A DNA stretch of 64,000 nt from an uncultured cyanobacterium (GTDB lineage Bacteria > Cyanobacteriota > Cyanobacteriia > PCC-6307 > Cyanobiaceae), in contig CAIQIA010000011.1 in the NCBI GenBank assembly GCA_903871775.1, forward strand, positions 310,001 through 374,000. The letters run 5' to 3'. This document shows positions 1 to 8,475 of this stretch, piece by piece. Below the pieces are notes generated by a model. That model searched no databases. It was not told where the DNA came from and worked only from the letters and a program-made list of their open reading frames with translations. The translations under genes and the position numbers were made by a program. Within the stretch, counting starts at the first letter, position 1. Every line of letters starts with the position of its first letter.

Positions 1-47
1 TGTCGCCCCATCGGACAGCAGGTCGTGCCGGTGCGCTCGCAGGATCG

Positions 48-89
48 GTAGCGATGCTGACCTTCTGCGCCCCCCGGGCTCCATAAGGT
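48..89 (+). promoter_or_regulatory. NtcA-activated promoter of cynS
   Basis: GTA-N8-GAC lies at 48-61 (one base off the NtcA consensus GTAN8TAC). A TAAGGT hexamer at 84-89 fits the TAN3T -10 element exactly. The 22-base spacing is the one known for NtcA class II promoters. The predicted transcript start is near 96, about 16 bases before the cynS ATG. The 17-mer TCGGTAGCGATGCTGAC at 45-61 recurs exactly upstream of nirA. NtcA binding itself is inferred. Confidence 0.75.
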
Positions 90-111
90 CGCCGCTGCTG
101 TTTTGTCCCCC

Positions 112-555
112 ATGGCCTTGTCTTCGCTGGCCTCCACCCTGCTGGCCGCCAAGCAGCGGCTGGGTTTCAGCTTTGCTGATCTTGGGGAACGGCTCGGCCG
201 TGATGAGGTGTGGGTGGCGGCCCTGATCTACGGCCAGGCCACGGCCACCGGCGAGCAGGCCATGACCCTGCTGCAGACCCTGGAGCTCGACCCTGCCCTG
301 GCCACGGGGCTCACCACCTACCCGGTCAAGGGGGCCCTGGATCCGGTCATTCCCACCGATCCGCTGCTCTATCGCTTCTACGAGATCCTGCAGGTGTACG
401 GTCTGCCGCTCAAGGATGTGATCCAGGAAAAATTCGGCGATGGCATCATGTCAGCCATCGACTTCACCCTGCACGTCGACAAGGTCGAAGACCCGAAAGG
501 TGACCGCGTCAAGGTGACGATGAACGGCAAGTTTCTGCCCTACAAGGCTTGGTGA
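112..555 (+). CDS. cynS: Cyanate hydratase (cyanase)
   Basis: Decomposes cyanate with bicarbonate to ammonia and carbon dioxide, so cyanate can serve as a nitrogen source. The 147-residue product is close to the usual ~150. The N-terminal part is the helical POU-like domain with [22 protein letters not shown]. The C-terminal catalytic part holds the conserved Arg and Glu of [11 protein letters not shown] (about residues 87-97) and the Ser of GIMSAIDF, which are the family active-site residues. The ATG at 112 is preferred over an in-frame TTG at 103 because the family starts near it and an NtcA-type promoter ends just upstream. The last 47 bases overlap the convergent oxidase gene. Confidence 0.96.
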   Translation: MALSSLASTLLAAKQRLGFSFADLGERLGRDEVWVAALIYGQATATGEQAMTLLQTLELDPALATGLTTYPVKGALDPVIPTDPLLYRFYEILQVYGLPLKDVIQEKFGDGIMSAIDFTLHVDKVEDPKGDRVKVTMNGKFLPYKAW

Positions 556-1282
556 TGAACTGGTTGTAGAACTCATTCTTCAGCTGCCAGGCCAGTTCGG
601 CCTGCTCGATGGCGCATCGCAGGCCGATTTCATCGCTGATCAGGCTCGCTATGTGGCGGGCCAGTTCCTGGGCATGGGTAAGGCCCCCCAAGATGTGCTC
701 CTGTCCGATGTCGCACTGGCGCCGATCGTGGATCATGTGGTAGTAATAAAACTCTGAGCGCGGCTTCTTTTCGGCGCTTTCTTGTCCGATTTTTTCTGAT
801 AGCCTTGGCCACAGACATTCATACTCCACAGACACCAGAACTTCAGCCCAGAAGCGCAAGAAACTGATCAATGCAAGATCACTGTGGACGAGGCCAAGGC
901 ACAGCGTCATCTGTTCCATGCTCTGACGTCGGATCTTCTCCGTCGCTGTAGATTCGCTGGTCAGCAGAATCTGTTCACGGCTGGCTCCAAGATGCTGCAG
1001 GTCGCGAAACAGCAGTTCCCGGTGAGATGCCAGCGGTTGGCCTCGGCTGTTGCGAGGGTATTCTTCATGAAGTATCCGCCTCACCGTGTCTTTGATGGAG
1101 TGATCCTGAAGGGCATCAATTGCGTGTTCGTAGATATTGATGATCGACAGCGAAAGAAACCGCCTTTGGATTAGAATTGTTAACAAATCATCCCAGGGCA
1201 GGGTGGTGAGGCTGCTTATCAGTGGGTGCGCCCTGAAGCTGCTGACAAGAGCGCGTTCTTTGGCATTGAGTTGATCAAGCAT
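509..1282 (-). CDS. Haem-oxygenase-like di-iron oxidase (DUF3865-like)
   Basis: A 257-residue all-helical protein resembling the haem-oxygenase-like di-iron oxidase/oxygenase superfamily (relatives: UndA, BesC, CADD). Candidate metal ligands are visible in the expected order: Glu in an ILHEEYP segment, His in ASHRELL about 15 residues later, Glu in SVEYECLW, and a final helix [18 protein letters not shown] carrying the Asp and His residues. No signal peptide or membrane segment is seen. The ATG at 1282 is chosen because it follows the stop of the upstream regulator gene by only a few bases, suggesting one operon. Substrate unknown. Its 3' end overlaps cynS by 47 bases in convergent orientation. 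Codon use is less GC-rich than in the nitrogen genes. Confidence 0.7.
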   Translation of the reverse strand: MLDQLNAKERALVSSFRAHPLISSLTTLPWDDLLTILIQRRFLSLSIINIYEHAIDALQDHSIKDTVRRILHEEYPRNSRGQPLASHRELLFRDLQHLGASREQILLTSESTATEKIRRQSMEQMTLCLGLVHSDLALISFLRFWAEVLVSVEYECLWPRLSEKIGQESAEKKPRSEFYYYHMIHDRRQCDIGQEHILGGLTHAQELARHIASLISDEIGLRCAIEQAELAWQLKNEFYNQFITKPCRAETCRSSSP

Positions 1283-1287
1283 GCTCG

Positions 1288-2181
1288 TCAGTCCGTGAAC
1301 AGAATTCTCAGGTTGTTGCGCCAGTTCGCCTCGGGGTCGGGGACGAACGGTCGAGCAACAGTCCACATCAATTCAAAATCCTGGAGCAGGGTGCCAGCAA
1401 CCAGTGCATTGCTCGCTTGCAGATCCAGTTCAAGTTGAAAGGTGTGAATGGCCAGCGCCCCATGCAGAAATGGAGCAGCCAGCAGCGTGTGACCTGCCTG
1501 GTAGAGCGCGAGGGAGGGCAAGGTGTCATAGAGCCTGATCTGAAGGTTTGCAGCGTGTTGATGGCCGCGGATCGTGGCTTCCAGGGTCTCTAGGTTGGCG
1601 ATCACGCTGCCCTGGATGCCAAAGTCGTCTGCCATGTGCTCGGACGCATACCGCTTGAGCACAGCTTCCCTCAGGCCCGCGGCCTGTGAGTAGGGCCAGG
1701 CCAGGAGAATGCGGATCCGTGCGCCTCGCTGCAGGCAGCGGATCAGCTGCGACTTGTATCGCTCCAGATTGGGGGCGAAGGTCTGCAGGATGGACACGTT
1801 CTTGTCGCCATCATCATCTGTGGCAATCAGCTCCTCAAGGGCTGAGGTAAAGCGATCATCGGGAAAGGCTGGGTGGATTTCCCGAAGACCCAGCGCAACG
1901 AAGCGCTGCTCACTCTGCAGAAAGCGCTGATGCAGGCACCGATGCAGCTGAGGCAGCTTGTGGCCTCGCCCAGTGATCCTGAATTTTCGGTAGATGGTTC
2001 GTAGCCGCTGGGTAAGGGCTTCTTCCTCTATCGGACCATGGAGGTTCTGATAGGTCTCGAGCAGGTCCTGCTTTGTCTGCCCAGGCGCTTGTCGCAGGCA
2101 CAGAATCACGTCCAGCTCATGGGGTGTCAAGGCATGGTCGTGGTGCTCTCCGATGGCTTGCAGAAACGTTGTCCAGCTCAT
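1288..2181 (-). CDS. Predicted winged-helix regulator with DUF5919-like domain
   Basis: A 297-residue soluble protein. The first ~85 residues are predicted helical and look like a DNA- or protein-binding winged helix (TPHELDVILCLRQAPGQTKQDLLE, then LTQRLRTIYRKFRITGRGHK). The C-terminal half (about 150-285) follows the pattern of DUF5919/phospholipase-D-like sensor domains: ARIRILLAWPYSQAAGLREAV, LQIRLYDTLPSLALYQAG, LLAAPFLHGALAIHTFQLEL, DFELMWTVARPF. In known proteins such domains are fused to DNA-binding or signalling modules. It is directly followed by the di-iron oxidase gene (6-base gap), so it probably controls or senses for that enzyme. The domain assignment is by eye only. Confidence 0.5.
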   Translation of the reverse strand: MSWTTFLQAIGEHHDHALTPHELDVILCLRQAPGQTKQDLLETYQNLHGPIEEEALTQRLRTIYRKFRITGRGHKLPQLHRCLHQRFLQSEQRFVALGLREIHPAFPDDRFTSALEELIATDDDGDKNVSILQTFAPNLERYKSQLIRCLQRGARIRILLAWPYSQAAGLREAVLKRYASEHMADDFGIQGSVIANLETLEATIRGHQHAANLQIRLYDTLPSLALYQAGHTLLAAPFLHGALAIHTFQLELDLQASNALVAGTLLQDFELMWTVARPFVPDPEANWRNNLRILFTD

Positions 2182-2350
2182 ATGGGCTCTTGCATGGGCC
2201 TCTGGCCGAAGAGGCCTGTAACGCGAACTCTATCGCGGATATCTCTCGATGGGTGTTATTTGCAGTGTCTTCCATCTTCTTCCATCTGGCCTTAATTGAC
2301 ATGACTGATCGACGACGGTCACTGTTGATGGAGCATCACCAGTCGTACCC

Positions 2351-3727
2351 ATGTCAGACGATCAGCGGCAGCTCTACCAACGTCTTCAGATGTATGAGCT
2401 GCATGACCCAGAACATGAGATCGGCTTTGTTGATCACCTGATGCGCAACAATGGCTGGAGCCATGGTTTTGCTCTGCGGGCAATTGAGGAGTACAAGAGG
2501 TTTGTCTTCCTGGCGATGGTGGCTGACCATCCGGTCACGCCTTCGGATCAGATTGACCAGGTCTGGCATCTTCATCTGCTCTACAGCGATGCCTACTGGA
2601 ATGACTTTTGCCCGCGGGTTCTGGGTCGGCCGTTGCATCACAACCCCACCCGTGGTGGACCTGATCAACGCCAGCACTTCCAGAGGCTTTATCGCGCCAC
2701 CATTGCCAGCTACCGCAGACACTTTGGAGATCCGCCCGTGGATCTCTGGCCGCCTGTTGATATACGCTTCGGGCGGGATTTGCAGATGCAGCGTCGCCGT
2801 ACCCGCCCCCCTGCTTGGTCATGGTTCCGGTTTCGTGGCTGGCCCGCGCTGCTGATCCTTGTGCTGATGCTGTTGGGTGCTGCCGCCGTGAGGGCGCAGG
2901 ATGCCTCGGAAGGGGGGAGCGGTGATGGCTATGGGCCTGTTTACTTCATTGTTTTTGTCTGTGTGGTCGTGGCGACATCCCTGCTGACTCGACAGTTCCT
3001 GCGGCCCTTGCTGCGCCGGCCTGCTCGGAAGGGCGTGCTGCCACATCTGAGCAATCATGAGCTTGCCTGTCTTGCCGGTGGTGCCGAGCGGGTTCTGTTG
3101 CTGACCCTGGCTGAACTGGTGAGACAGGGGTTGATCATCCCCGTGGTAGCCAGTCGTTCCCTGGTTCTGCTGCGTGATCGCATCGGCCCCTTGCAGGGTC
3201 TTGCCTTGGAGATGGTTACCCTGCATCGGGGTTTGACACGACAGAGTCATTCAGCGGTTAATTATGCTGATCTGATGAACGTACGTCGCTATCGGCTCGA
3301 GCCGTTGATGCGGTCTTTGCAGCAGCGGCAACTGATCCTGGCTTTTTTTCAGCGACATCTGACCGGCTTTCGCTGGTTGTCGCTTTCCTTCGGGGTCTGT
3401 ATGTATCTAGGGCCAGTGCTCCTGTTTTCAGCGGTGCCGAGCCTGGTGGGCTTTTACTCTCATCACCCTCATCAAGACTTCATCGATCTTGTGTCTTTAG
3501 CTTTTGTGCTGGGTTTTCATGCCGGCTTGTGGACGCCCAGTCGCCGCACCCTCTTGGGCGACGTTGTTCTCCAGCATGAAGAGGCAGCCGGTCACCATGG
3601 GGATGTGTTGCGGCGCATCGCCGTGATCGGTCCCACTGCCCTCACAGAGGGACGACTTGACAGCCTGAGGCTGCTGATTGAGGGGGTTCGGAGTGACAAC
3701 GCTTCGTCGTGTGGCTGCGGCTGTTGA
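2351..3727 (+). CDS. TIGR04222-type membrane protein with GRDP-like N-terminus
   Basis: A 458-residue protein. Residues ~40-110 hold VTPSDQIDQVWHLHLLYSDAYWNDFCPRVLG, the signature of the glycine-rich-domain-protein-like region (tryptophan-histidine 'WHxHLL' motif). A membrane segment follows at ~157-175, another at ~193-210, and two more around 340-400. The extreme C-terminus is SSCGCGC, a Cys/Gly tail typical of TIGR04222 membrane proteins. Function unknown in this family. It is divergent from the regulator/oxidase pair, with a 169-base spacer that holds no recognisable promoter. Base composition is visibly lower in GC than the nitrate cluster, like the two genes to its left. Confidence 0.7.
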   Translation: MSDDQRQLYQRLQMYELHDPEHEIGFVDHLMRNNGWSHGFALRAIEEYKRFVFLAMVADHPVTPSDQIDQVWHLHLLYSDAYWNDFCPRVLGRPLHHNPTRGGPDQRQHFQRLYRATIASYRRHFGDPPVDLWPPVDIRFGRDLQMQRRRTRPPAWSWFRFRGWPALLILVLMLLGAAAVRAQDASEGGSGDGYGPVYFIVFVCVVVATSLLTRQFLRPLLRRPARKGVLPHLSNHELACLAGGAERVLLLTLAELVRQGLIIPVVASRSLVLLRDRIGPLQGLALEMVTLHRGLTRQSHSAVNYADLMNVRRYRLEPLMRSLQQRQLILAFFQRHLTGFRWLSLSFGVCMYLGPVLLFSAVPSLVGFYSHHPHQDFIDLVSLAFVLGFHAGLWTPSRRTLLGDVVLQHEEAAGHHGDVLRRIAVIGPTALTEGRLDSLRLLIEGVRSDNASSCGCGC

Positions 3728-3734
3728 CCCTGCT

Positions 3735-6700
3735 TCAAAGCACGATCTGGACGTCGGCGGCGGTGACCAGCGCCGCCACCCCCAGTGGCAGCTGGGCGAA
3801 AGGGATCGAGGCCTTCTTTCCGCTGCCGTCGCTGTCGTAGGCCAGCACGCCGGTGCTGGTGTTGAGCAGGATCATGTCGTTGGCGTCGGCGCCATTGATG
3901 ACCCCCGGCCCCGCCAGGAACCGGTCGGCGGCCAGGGTGGAACCGACGGTGCCACTGCCGGGGAACAGGGAGGCCTTGAGCAGGAGGCGATCGATCCCAG
4001 GCTCGAAGTCGGTGATCACATCGCGGTTGGTGGTGCCGTTGAGGGCTGTATCGAAGACGAACAGGTCGGCACCGGCACCACCGGTGAGGCTGTCGTTGCC
4101 CAGCCGGCCCTGGAGGCGGTCGGCGAAGGCGGTGCCGATGATCACATTGTTGCCGTCGTTGCCGCTGAGCACCAGGGCATTGGCCACCGCAGCGGCGTTC
4201 ACCCCTGCGCTCCCCTTGCCCGTGGTCACCGCCGCCGTGGCGCTGCCGGTGCCCAGCACCACCTGCTCGAGGCCGGTGTCGCCGGCGAACAGGGTGAGAA
4301 GACCAGCATCGGCGGTGAATCGCAGCTCGTCGACACCGTTGATGCCGCCATCGCTGATCTCGGCTCCCGGATGATCACCCGCGACGGCCACCAGGTAGAC
4401 GTCGCCGCCTTCACCGCCCACCAGCAGATCAAGGCCACCGCTGCCGTTGAGCACATTGCGGGCCCCGTTGCCCGTGATGGTGTTGGCCAGGCCGTTGCCG
4501 CTGCCGTTGATGGCGGCGGTGCCCGTGAGCAGCAGCTCTTCAACGTTCGCTGGCAGGGTGAAGCTCACCGAGCTCTGCACCCGGTCGACTCCTCCGCCGA
4601 CTCCTTCGATGATTCCATCGCCGATGTTGTCGACGCTGTAAAAGTCGTCTCCGCCCCGGCCCTGCAGGTCGTCGGCGCCGGCACCACCGAGCAGCGAGTC
4701 GTTGAAATTGCTGCCCAGCAGCTGGTTGCGGCCGCCGTTGCCCACCAGGGTCAGCCCATTGGGGGCAGCGCTGGCATCGATGTTGAGGCTGGAGGTGCCG
4801 CTGCTGTTGGCGACGGCCGCGGTGCCGGTGCCGATCACCGCCCGCTCGAGCCCCACCTCGCCGGCGAAGATGGTGAGGGTGCCGGTCTTGCCGGGGTCGG
4901 CGAAGCGGATCTCGTCGACACCACTGGTGCCGAGGTCGCGCACCTCGGCGCTGGCGTGATCCTTGGCCAGCTCGATCAGGTACAGGTCGCTGCCGTCACC
5001 CCCCTGCAGGTCGTCGCTGCCGTCGCCACCGATCAGCAGGTCGTTGCCGGTGTAGCCGATCAGGCTGTCGTTGCCGAGGCCGCCCCGCAGGCTGTCGTTG
5101 AGGGCGTTGCCGGTCAGCAGGTCGTTGCCGATGGTGCCGGTGGCATTGACCACCACCGGCTGGCCCACGGCGGCGGTGGCACCGCTCACGACGGTTTCGA
5201 GCTGGCCATAGCCATCGGTGTAGCTCACCGCCACCGAGAGGGTCTTGCCGAGGTCGGCGGCGGCGATCATGTAGCTGGCCCCCGTCGCCCCGGGGATCGC
5301 CACCCCATTGGCGCGCCATGCGTAGCTGAAGACCCCGAGGCCATCGGCGTCGCTGAGGGTCGGCACCGCCAGCAGCGGGATGCCCACACTGGCCGGCCCC
5401 ACGATCGCCACGCTCCCCACTGGTGCGTCGTTCACGTTGAGGATTGGATCGGTCGGGGCGCTCGACACGCGCTCCACCGTGCCGAACCCGTCGGTGAAGA
5501 CCGCCACGGCGCGGATGCGCCGGCCCACATGCGACTGGTTGAGCAGCACCCCGGCCTTGCCGTTACCCAGGCCCGACAACAGCACATCGTCGGCGTACCA
5601 GTCGTAGCTGGGGGACGTGACCCCGTCGGGATCGACCAGCACGGCGCTGGCGCTGATCAGCTCGCCCTGGCTGGGGGTTGTCCCCGTGGGGCCGGTGATG
5701 GTCACGGTGCCGCCGGCGGGGTCGTTGATGTTGGCCACCGGTGCGGTGGGCAGGCTCTCGCTGGATTCGGCGTACTTCAGCCCGTCGAGGTAGCTGATGC
5801 GGGCGCGGATCACCTGGCCCACCTGGCCCTGGCCCGGGGTGAACGAGAAGCCGTAGGCACCGGCGATCGGCACGCCGTCGGCGCTCCAGCTCACGGTGAG
5901 CGGACCGAGGCCGTCGGCATCGGCGAGGGTGTGGCTGATGGTGAGCGGGGTGCCCTGCACCGCTGCGGCCGGGCTGCCGCCCGCTCCGATCACCACCGAA
6001 CCGCTGCCGGGGCTGTTGGGCGGCTTGACCACGATCAGCTGCTGGCCGCCGATCGAGAGGCCATGGCCGTCGTTGACCGTGTAGCTCAGCTCCACGGAAC
6101 CCACGAAGCCGGGGTCGGGGATGAACAGCCAGCTGCCATCGGCCTGGGCTGCGATCTGGCCGCCGCCGCTGGCCGTCAGACCGCTGATGCTCAGGGGGTC
6201 GAGGTCGTCGTCGCTGAAGCCCTGCAGCAGCGGAGCGGCGCCGATGGCGTAGGGCACGTCGCGCACCGCCGATGGCAGGGTGGCGGTGGCATAGCCGATC
6301 GGGGCCACGTTCTGATCGATCGTGAGCGCCGCGATCGAGGGGGCCACCACGCCCTGGTGCACGTTGAGGAAATCGAGCCAGATGGCGTTCATGCCCTCCC
6401 AGGTGCCGCCGCTCGCCTCCGACCCCATGGAGCTGGTGCTGTAGATGATGTCGGCCACCAGGGCCGGCACCCCCACCGATGGCATGGGGATGCCGAGCAG
6501 GTAGGCCACATCGGCCGCCAGCCCCAGGTCGAGGGTCCGGCCCTCCCCGGCGGCCTGGAGGATGCCCAGGGCCATGGTGCCGCCGGTGTCGTCGTTGGCG
6601 GCCGAACCGATGATGCCCAGCTGCAGGCTCACGGCCTCCACCAGCAGGGCCAGGGGGTCGGCCGCGGTGGCCGGGGTCTGCAGCACCTGCAGGGCGTTGA

Positions 6701-8324
6701 AGGTGTGCAGCTTCAGGCCAGCGGGCAGGCCCAGCACGGTGGCGAGGGTTAGGCCGGCCTGGGCCGGGGTGAGGCCCAGGTCGATCAGCCGCGTGAGCAC
6801 GGTGGTGAGGGGAGTCACCACGCCGGCACCGGCCGGGGCCTGCAGCTGCATCAGGTTGAGGATGCCGTCGCCGGTCTCGAGCTCCTGGATCGTCTTGGCG
6901 GCGCTCAGGGGCTGGCTGAGGGCCCCCTTGCCGTCGGTGTACTGGGCGCGGGCGCGCACATGGCCGCCCGCTTCGTTGGCGGTGACGGTGTAGGTGGCGC
7001 CGGTGGCGCCGCTGATCGTCTGCCAGCTGGCGCTGCCCTTCGCCTGTGCCTCCCAGCTCCAGCTGATGGCACCGCTGATGCCGTCGGCATCGCTCAGCTC
7101 GGCGGTGAGCACCTCCGCGTAGGCGCCGATGCCGGTCACCACCAGCACTCCGGGGGAGTTGACCACCGGCGGCGGTGGGGGTGGCACGGCCGGGCCCGCC
7201 GTGGAGCCGCCAAGGCTGATCACCCCGTCGTCGAAGCTGATGGCTTCGATGCCCAGCAGCTGATCGACGCTGCCATCGGCCAGCGACTGCACGCTGCAAC
7301 CGCCGCTGATCGAATCGACGCTGATCGTGTAGCCGCTGCTGGAGCCCGTGTACACGGCGGTGTCGTAGCCGGCACCACCGATCAGGCTGTCGTTGCCGAT
7401 GCCACCCTTGAGGTAGTCGTCGCCGCTGCCGCCGTCGATGGTGTCGTTGCCGCTGCCACCGTCGATGAGGTCGCTGCCCCCGCCGGAGAAGCAGTGGTCG
7501 TCACCCCCGAGCAGATCGAACGATTCGCCGCTGAGCCCACCGGAGACGTAGTCGCTGCTGTCGGTGCAGGGGGTGGTGGGCCGTGTCACCAGGCCCTGGC
7601 CCGGCGTGGTGCCGGCCCTGAGGCCGGCGATGAACAGCCCGCTGTCGTAGATGTGGTCGCCGGTGTCGGCGACGGCGATCTTGATCGTGTTGAGGGCGCC
7701 GCCGCCGTGGATCGGCGCCACGATGCGCAGCACCCGGCTGACACCGTCGTATTCGATCGGCAGCACGCTGCCGGCGTTGTTCTGGAAGTACCCCGCCGCC
7801 AGGTTGGGCGAGATCACCGTGAGCGGGCGGTAGGGGTTCTGTTCGAACAGGGCATGGTTCACCCCGTTCACCATCACGATGGCGGTGTCGACGAACAGAT
7901 CCACCCACTCGGGGTATTCATCCGAACCGAACACGAGATCGAAGCTGATCGACGTGGCCGTGGGATCGGTGATGCGGAAGTCGAACGACAGGGCGCTGGC
8001 GTCGTACGACGTGGTGTGAAAGACCGTGTTGACGACTGCATTGATGTCGGCGTCACCGTTCTGCCAGCCGCTGATGCCGGCGTTGCTCTGGCCGAACCAG
8101 CCGATGCTGTTGCTGGTGCCGGGGGTGGTGCCCGAGGTGAGCAGCAGGCCTGCGCCGATCCCCAGGGGCGCCAGGCTGCCGTCGTAGAGGCTGAAGGCCG
8201 ACGCCGCCGAAGCCTTGACGTGAACGCTGCCGGCCTCGACGGCCACCCCACCGTCCGGATCGACCAGGGCTGCCACCAGCTGGTCGGGATTGAGGCCGGC
8301 GGTGGGCAGGAAGGGGCCTGGCAT
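3735..8324 (-). CDS. Giant RTX / choice-of-anchor L surface protein
   Basis: A 1529-residue secreted or surface protein. The N-terminal ~200 residues match the choice-of-anchor L pattern (GAGLLLTSGTT, SFDFRITDP, FDLVFGSDEYPEW, VNGVNHAL). Then come RTX Ca2+-binding nonapeptides (about 270-320), Ig/cadherin-like repeats of the 'DADGL..SW....GVPIAGA' type (about 400-1050), more GGxGxDxL repeats, and a serralysin-type C-terminus with GGAGADLFVFDTALN. No Sec signal is visible, which fits type I secretion through a C-terminal signal. A helical region at ~480-640 (LTPAQAGLTLATVLG, AADVAYLLG) I do not recognise. It could serve adhesion, S-layer-like coating or motility. No type I exporter gene is in the window. 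Confidence 0.85.
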   Translation of the reverse strand: MPGPFLPTAGLNPDQLVAALVDPDGGVAVEAGSVHVKASAASAFSLYDGSLAPLGIGAGLLLTSGTTPGTSNSIGWFGQSNAGISGWQNGDADINAVVNTVFHTTSYDASALSFDFRITDPTATSISFDLVFGSDEYPEWVDLFVDTAIVMVNGVNHALFEQNPYRPLTVISPNLAAGYFQNNAGSVLPIEYDGVSRVLRIVAPIHGGGALNTIKIAVADTGDHIYDSGLFIAGLRAGTTPGQGLVTRPTTPCTDSSDYVSGGLSGESFDLLGGDDHCFSGGGSDLIDGGSGNDTIDGGSGDDYLKGGIGNDSLIGGAGYDTAVYTGSSSGYTISVDSISGGCSVQSLADGSVDQLLGIEAISFDDGVISLGGSTAGPAVPPPPPPVVNSPGVLVVTGIGAYAEVLTAELSDADGISGAISWSWEAQAKGSASWQTISGATGATYTVTANEAGGHVRARAQYTDGKGALSQPLSAAKTIQELETGDGILNLMQLQAPAGAGVVTPLTTVLTRLIDLGLTPAQAGLTLATVLGLPAGLKLHTFNALQVLQTPATAADPLALLVEAVSLQLGIIGSAANDDTGGTMALGILQAAGEGRTLDLGLAADVAYLLGIPMPSVGVPALVADIIYSTSSMGSEASGGTWEGMNAIWLDFLNVHQGVVAPSIAALTIDQNVAPIGYATATLPSAVRDVPYAIGAAPLLQGFSDDDLDPLSISGLTASGGGQIAAQADGSWLFIPDPGFVGSVELSYTVNDGHGLSIGGQQLIVVKPPNSPGSGSVVIGAGGSPAAAVQGTPLTISHTLADADGLGPLTVSWSADGVPIAGAYGFSFTPGQGQVGQVIRARISYLDGLKYAESSESLPTAPVANINDPAGGTVTITGPTGTTPSQGELISASAVLVDPDGVTSPSYDWYADDVLLSGLGNGKAGVLLNQSHVGRRIRAVAVFTDGFGTVERVSSAPTDPILNVNDAPVGSVAIVGPASVGIPLLAVPTLSDADGLGVFSYAWRANGVAIPGATGASYMIAAADLGKTLSVAVSYTDGYGQLETVVSGATAAVGQPVVVNATGTIGNDLLTGNALNDSLRGGLGNDSLIGYTGNDLLIGGDGSDDLQGGDGSDLYLIELAKDHASAEVRDLGTSGVDEIRFADPGKTGTLTIFAGEVGLERAVIGTGTAAVANSSGTSSLNIDASAAPNGLTLVGNGGRNQLLGSNFNDSLLGGAGADDLQGRGGDDFYSVDNIGDGIIEGVGGGVDRVQSSVSFTLPANVEELLLTGTAAINGSGNGLANTITGNGARNVLNGSGGLDLLVGGEGGDVYLVAVAGDHPGAEISDGGINGVDELRFTADAGLLTLFAGDTGLEQVVLGTGSATAAVTTGKGSAGVNAAAVANALVLSGNDGNNVIIGTAFADRLQGRLGNDSLTGGAGADLFVFDTALNGTTNRDVITDFEPGIDRLLLKASLFPGSGTVGSTLAADRFLAGPGVINGADANDMILLNTSTGVLAYDSDGSGKKASIPFAQLPLGVAALVTAADVQIVL

Positions 8325-8407
8325 GGCTGAGCGGAGCGGGCTCCACCTTCAAAATTCTCAGAATCAGCCTAGGTGCGGTGCACTGCCCGGCACACCCCAC
8401 GGATTCC

Positions 8408-8450
8408 GTAACAACGGTCACCGGGACCCTTGCCGGTGCCTTGGTCGAAT
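8408..8450 (+). promoter_or_regulatory. NtcA-type promoter of narB
   Basis: GTA-N8-CAC lies at 8408-8421. A TCGAAT hexamer at 8445-8450 follows after 23 bases and matches T1 and T6 of TAN3T, though its second base is C. The GTG start of narB is 25 bases beyond the hexamer. This is weaker than the cynS and urtA promoters but has the same architecture. Confidence 0.55.
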
Positions 8451-8475
8451 GGGCGCGCCATCGATGCAGTGATCT

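Noticed and set aside
4100-5150. Short repeated DNA motifs that could suggest a CRISPR array
   Set aside because: They encode RTX nonapeptides in frame, vary in length and sequence, and lack spacers of uniform size.
3678-8330. Two long open plus-strand frames (3678-6752 and 6960-8330)
   Set aside because: They are antisense to the giant RTX gene; their translations are Ala/Gly/Val-rich without domain motifs and mirror the GGxGxD repeats. GC bias keeps the frames open.
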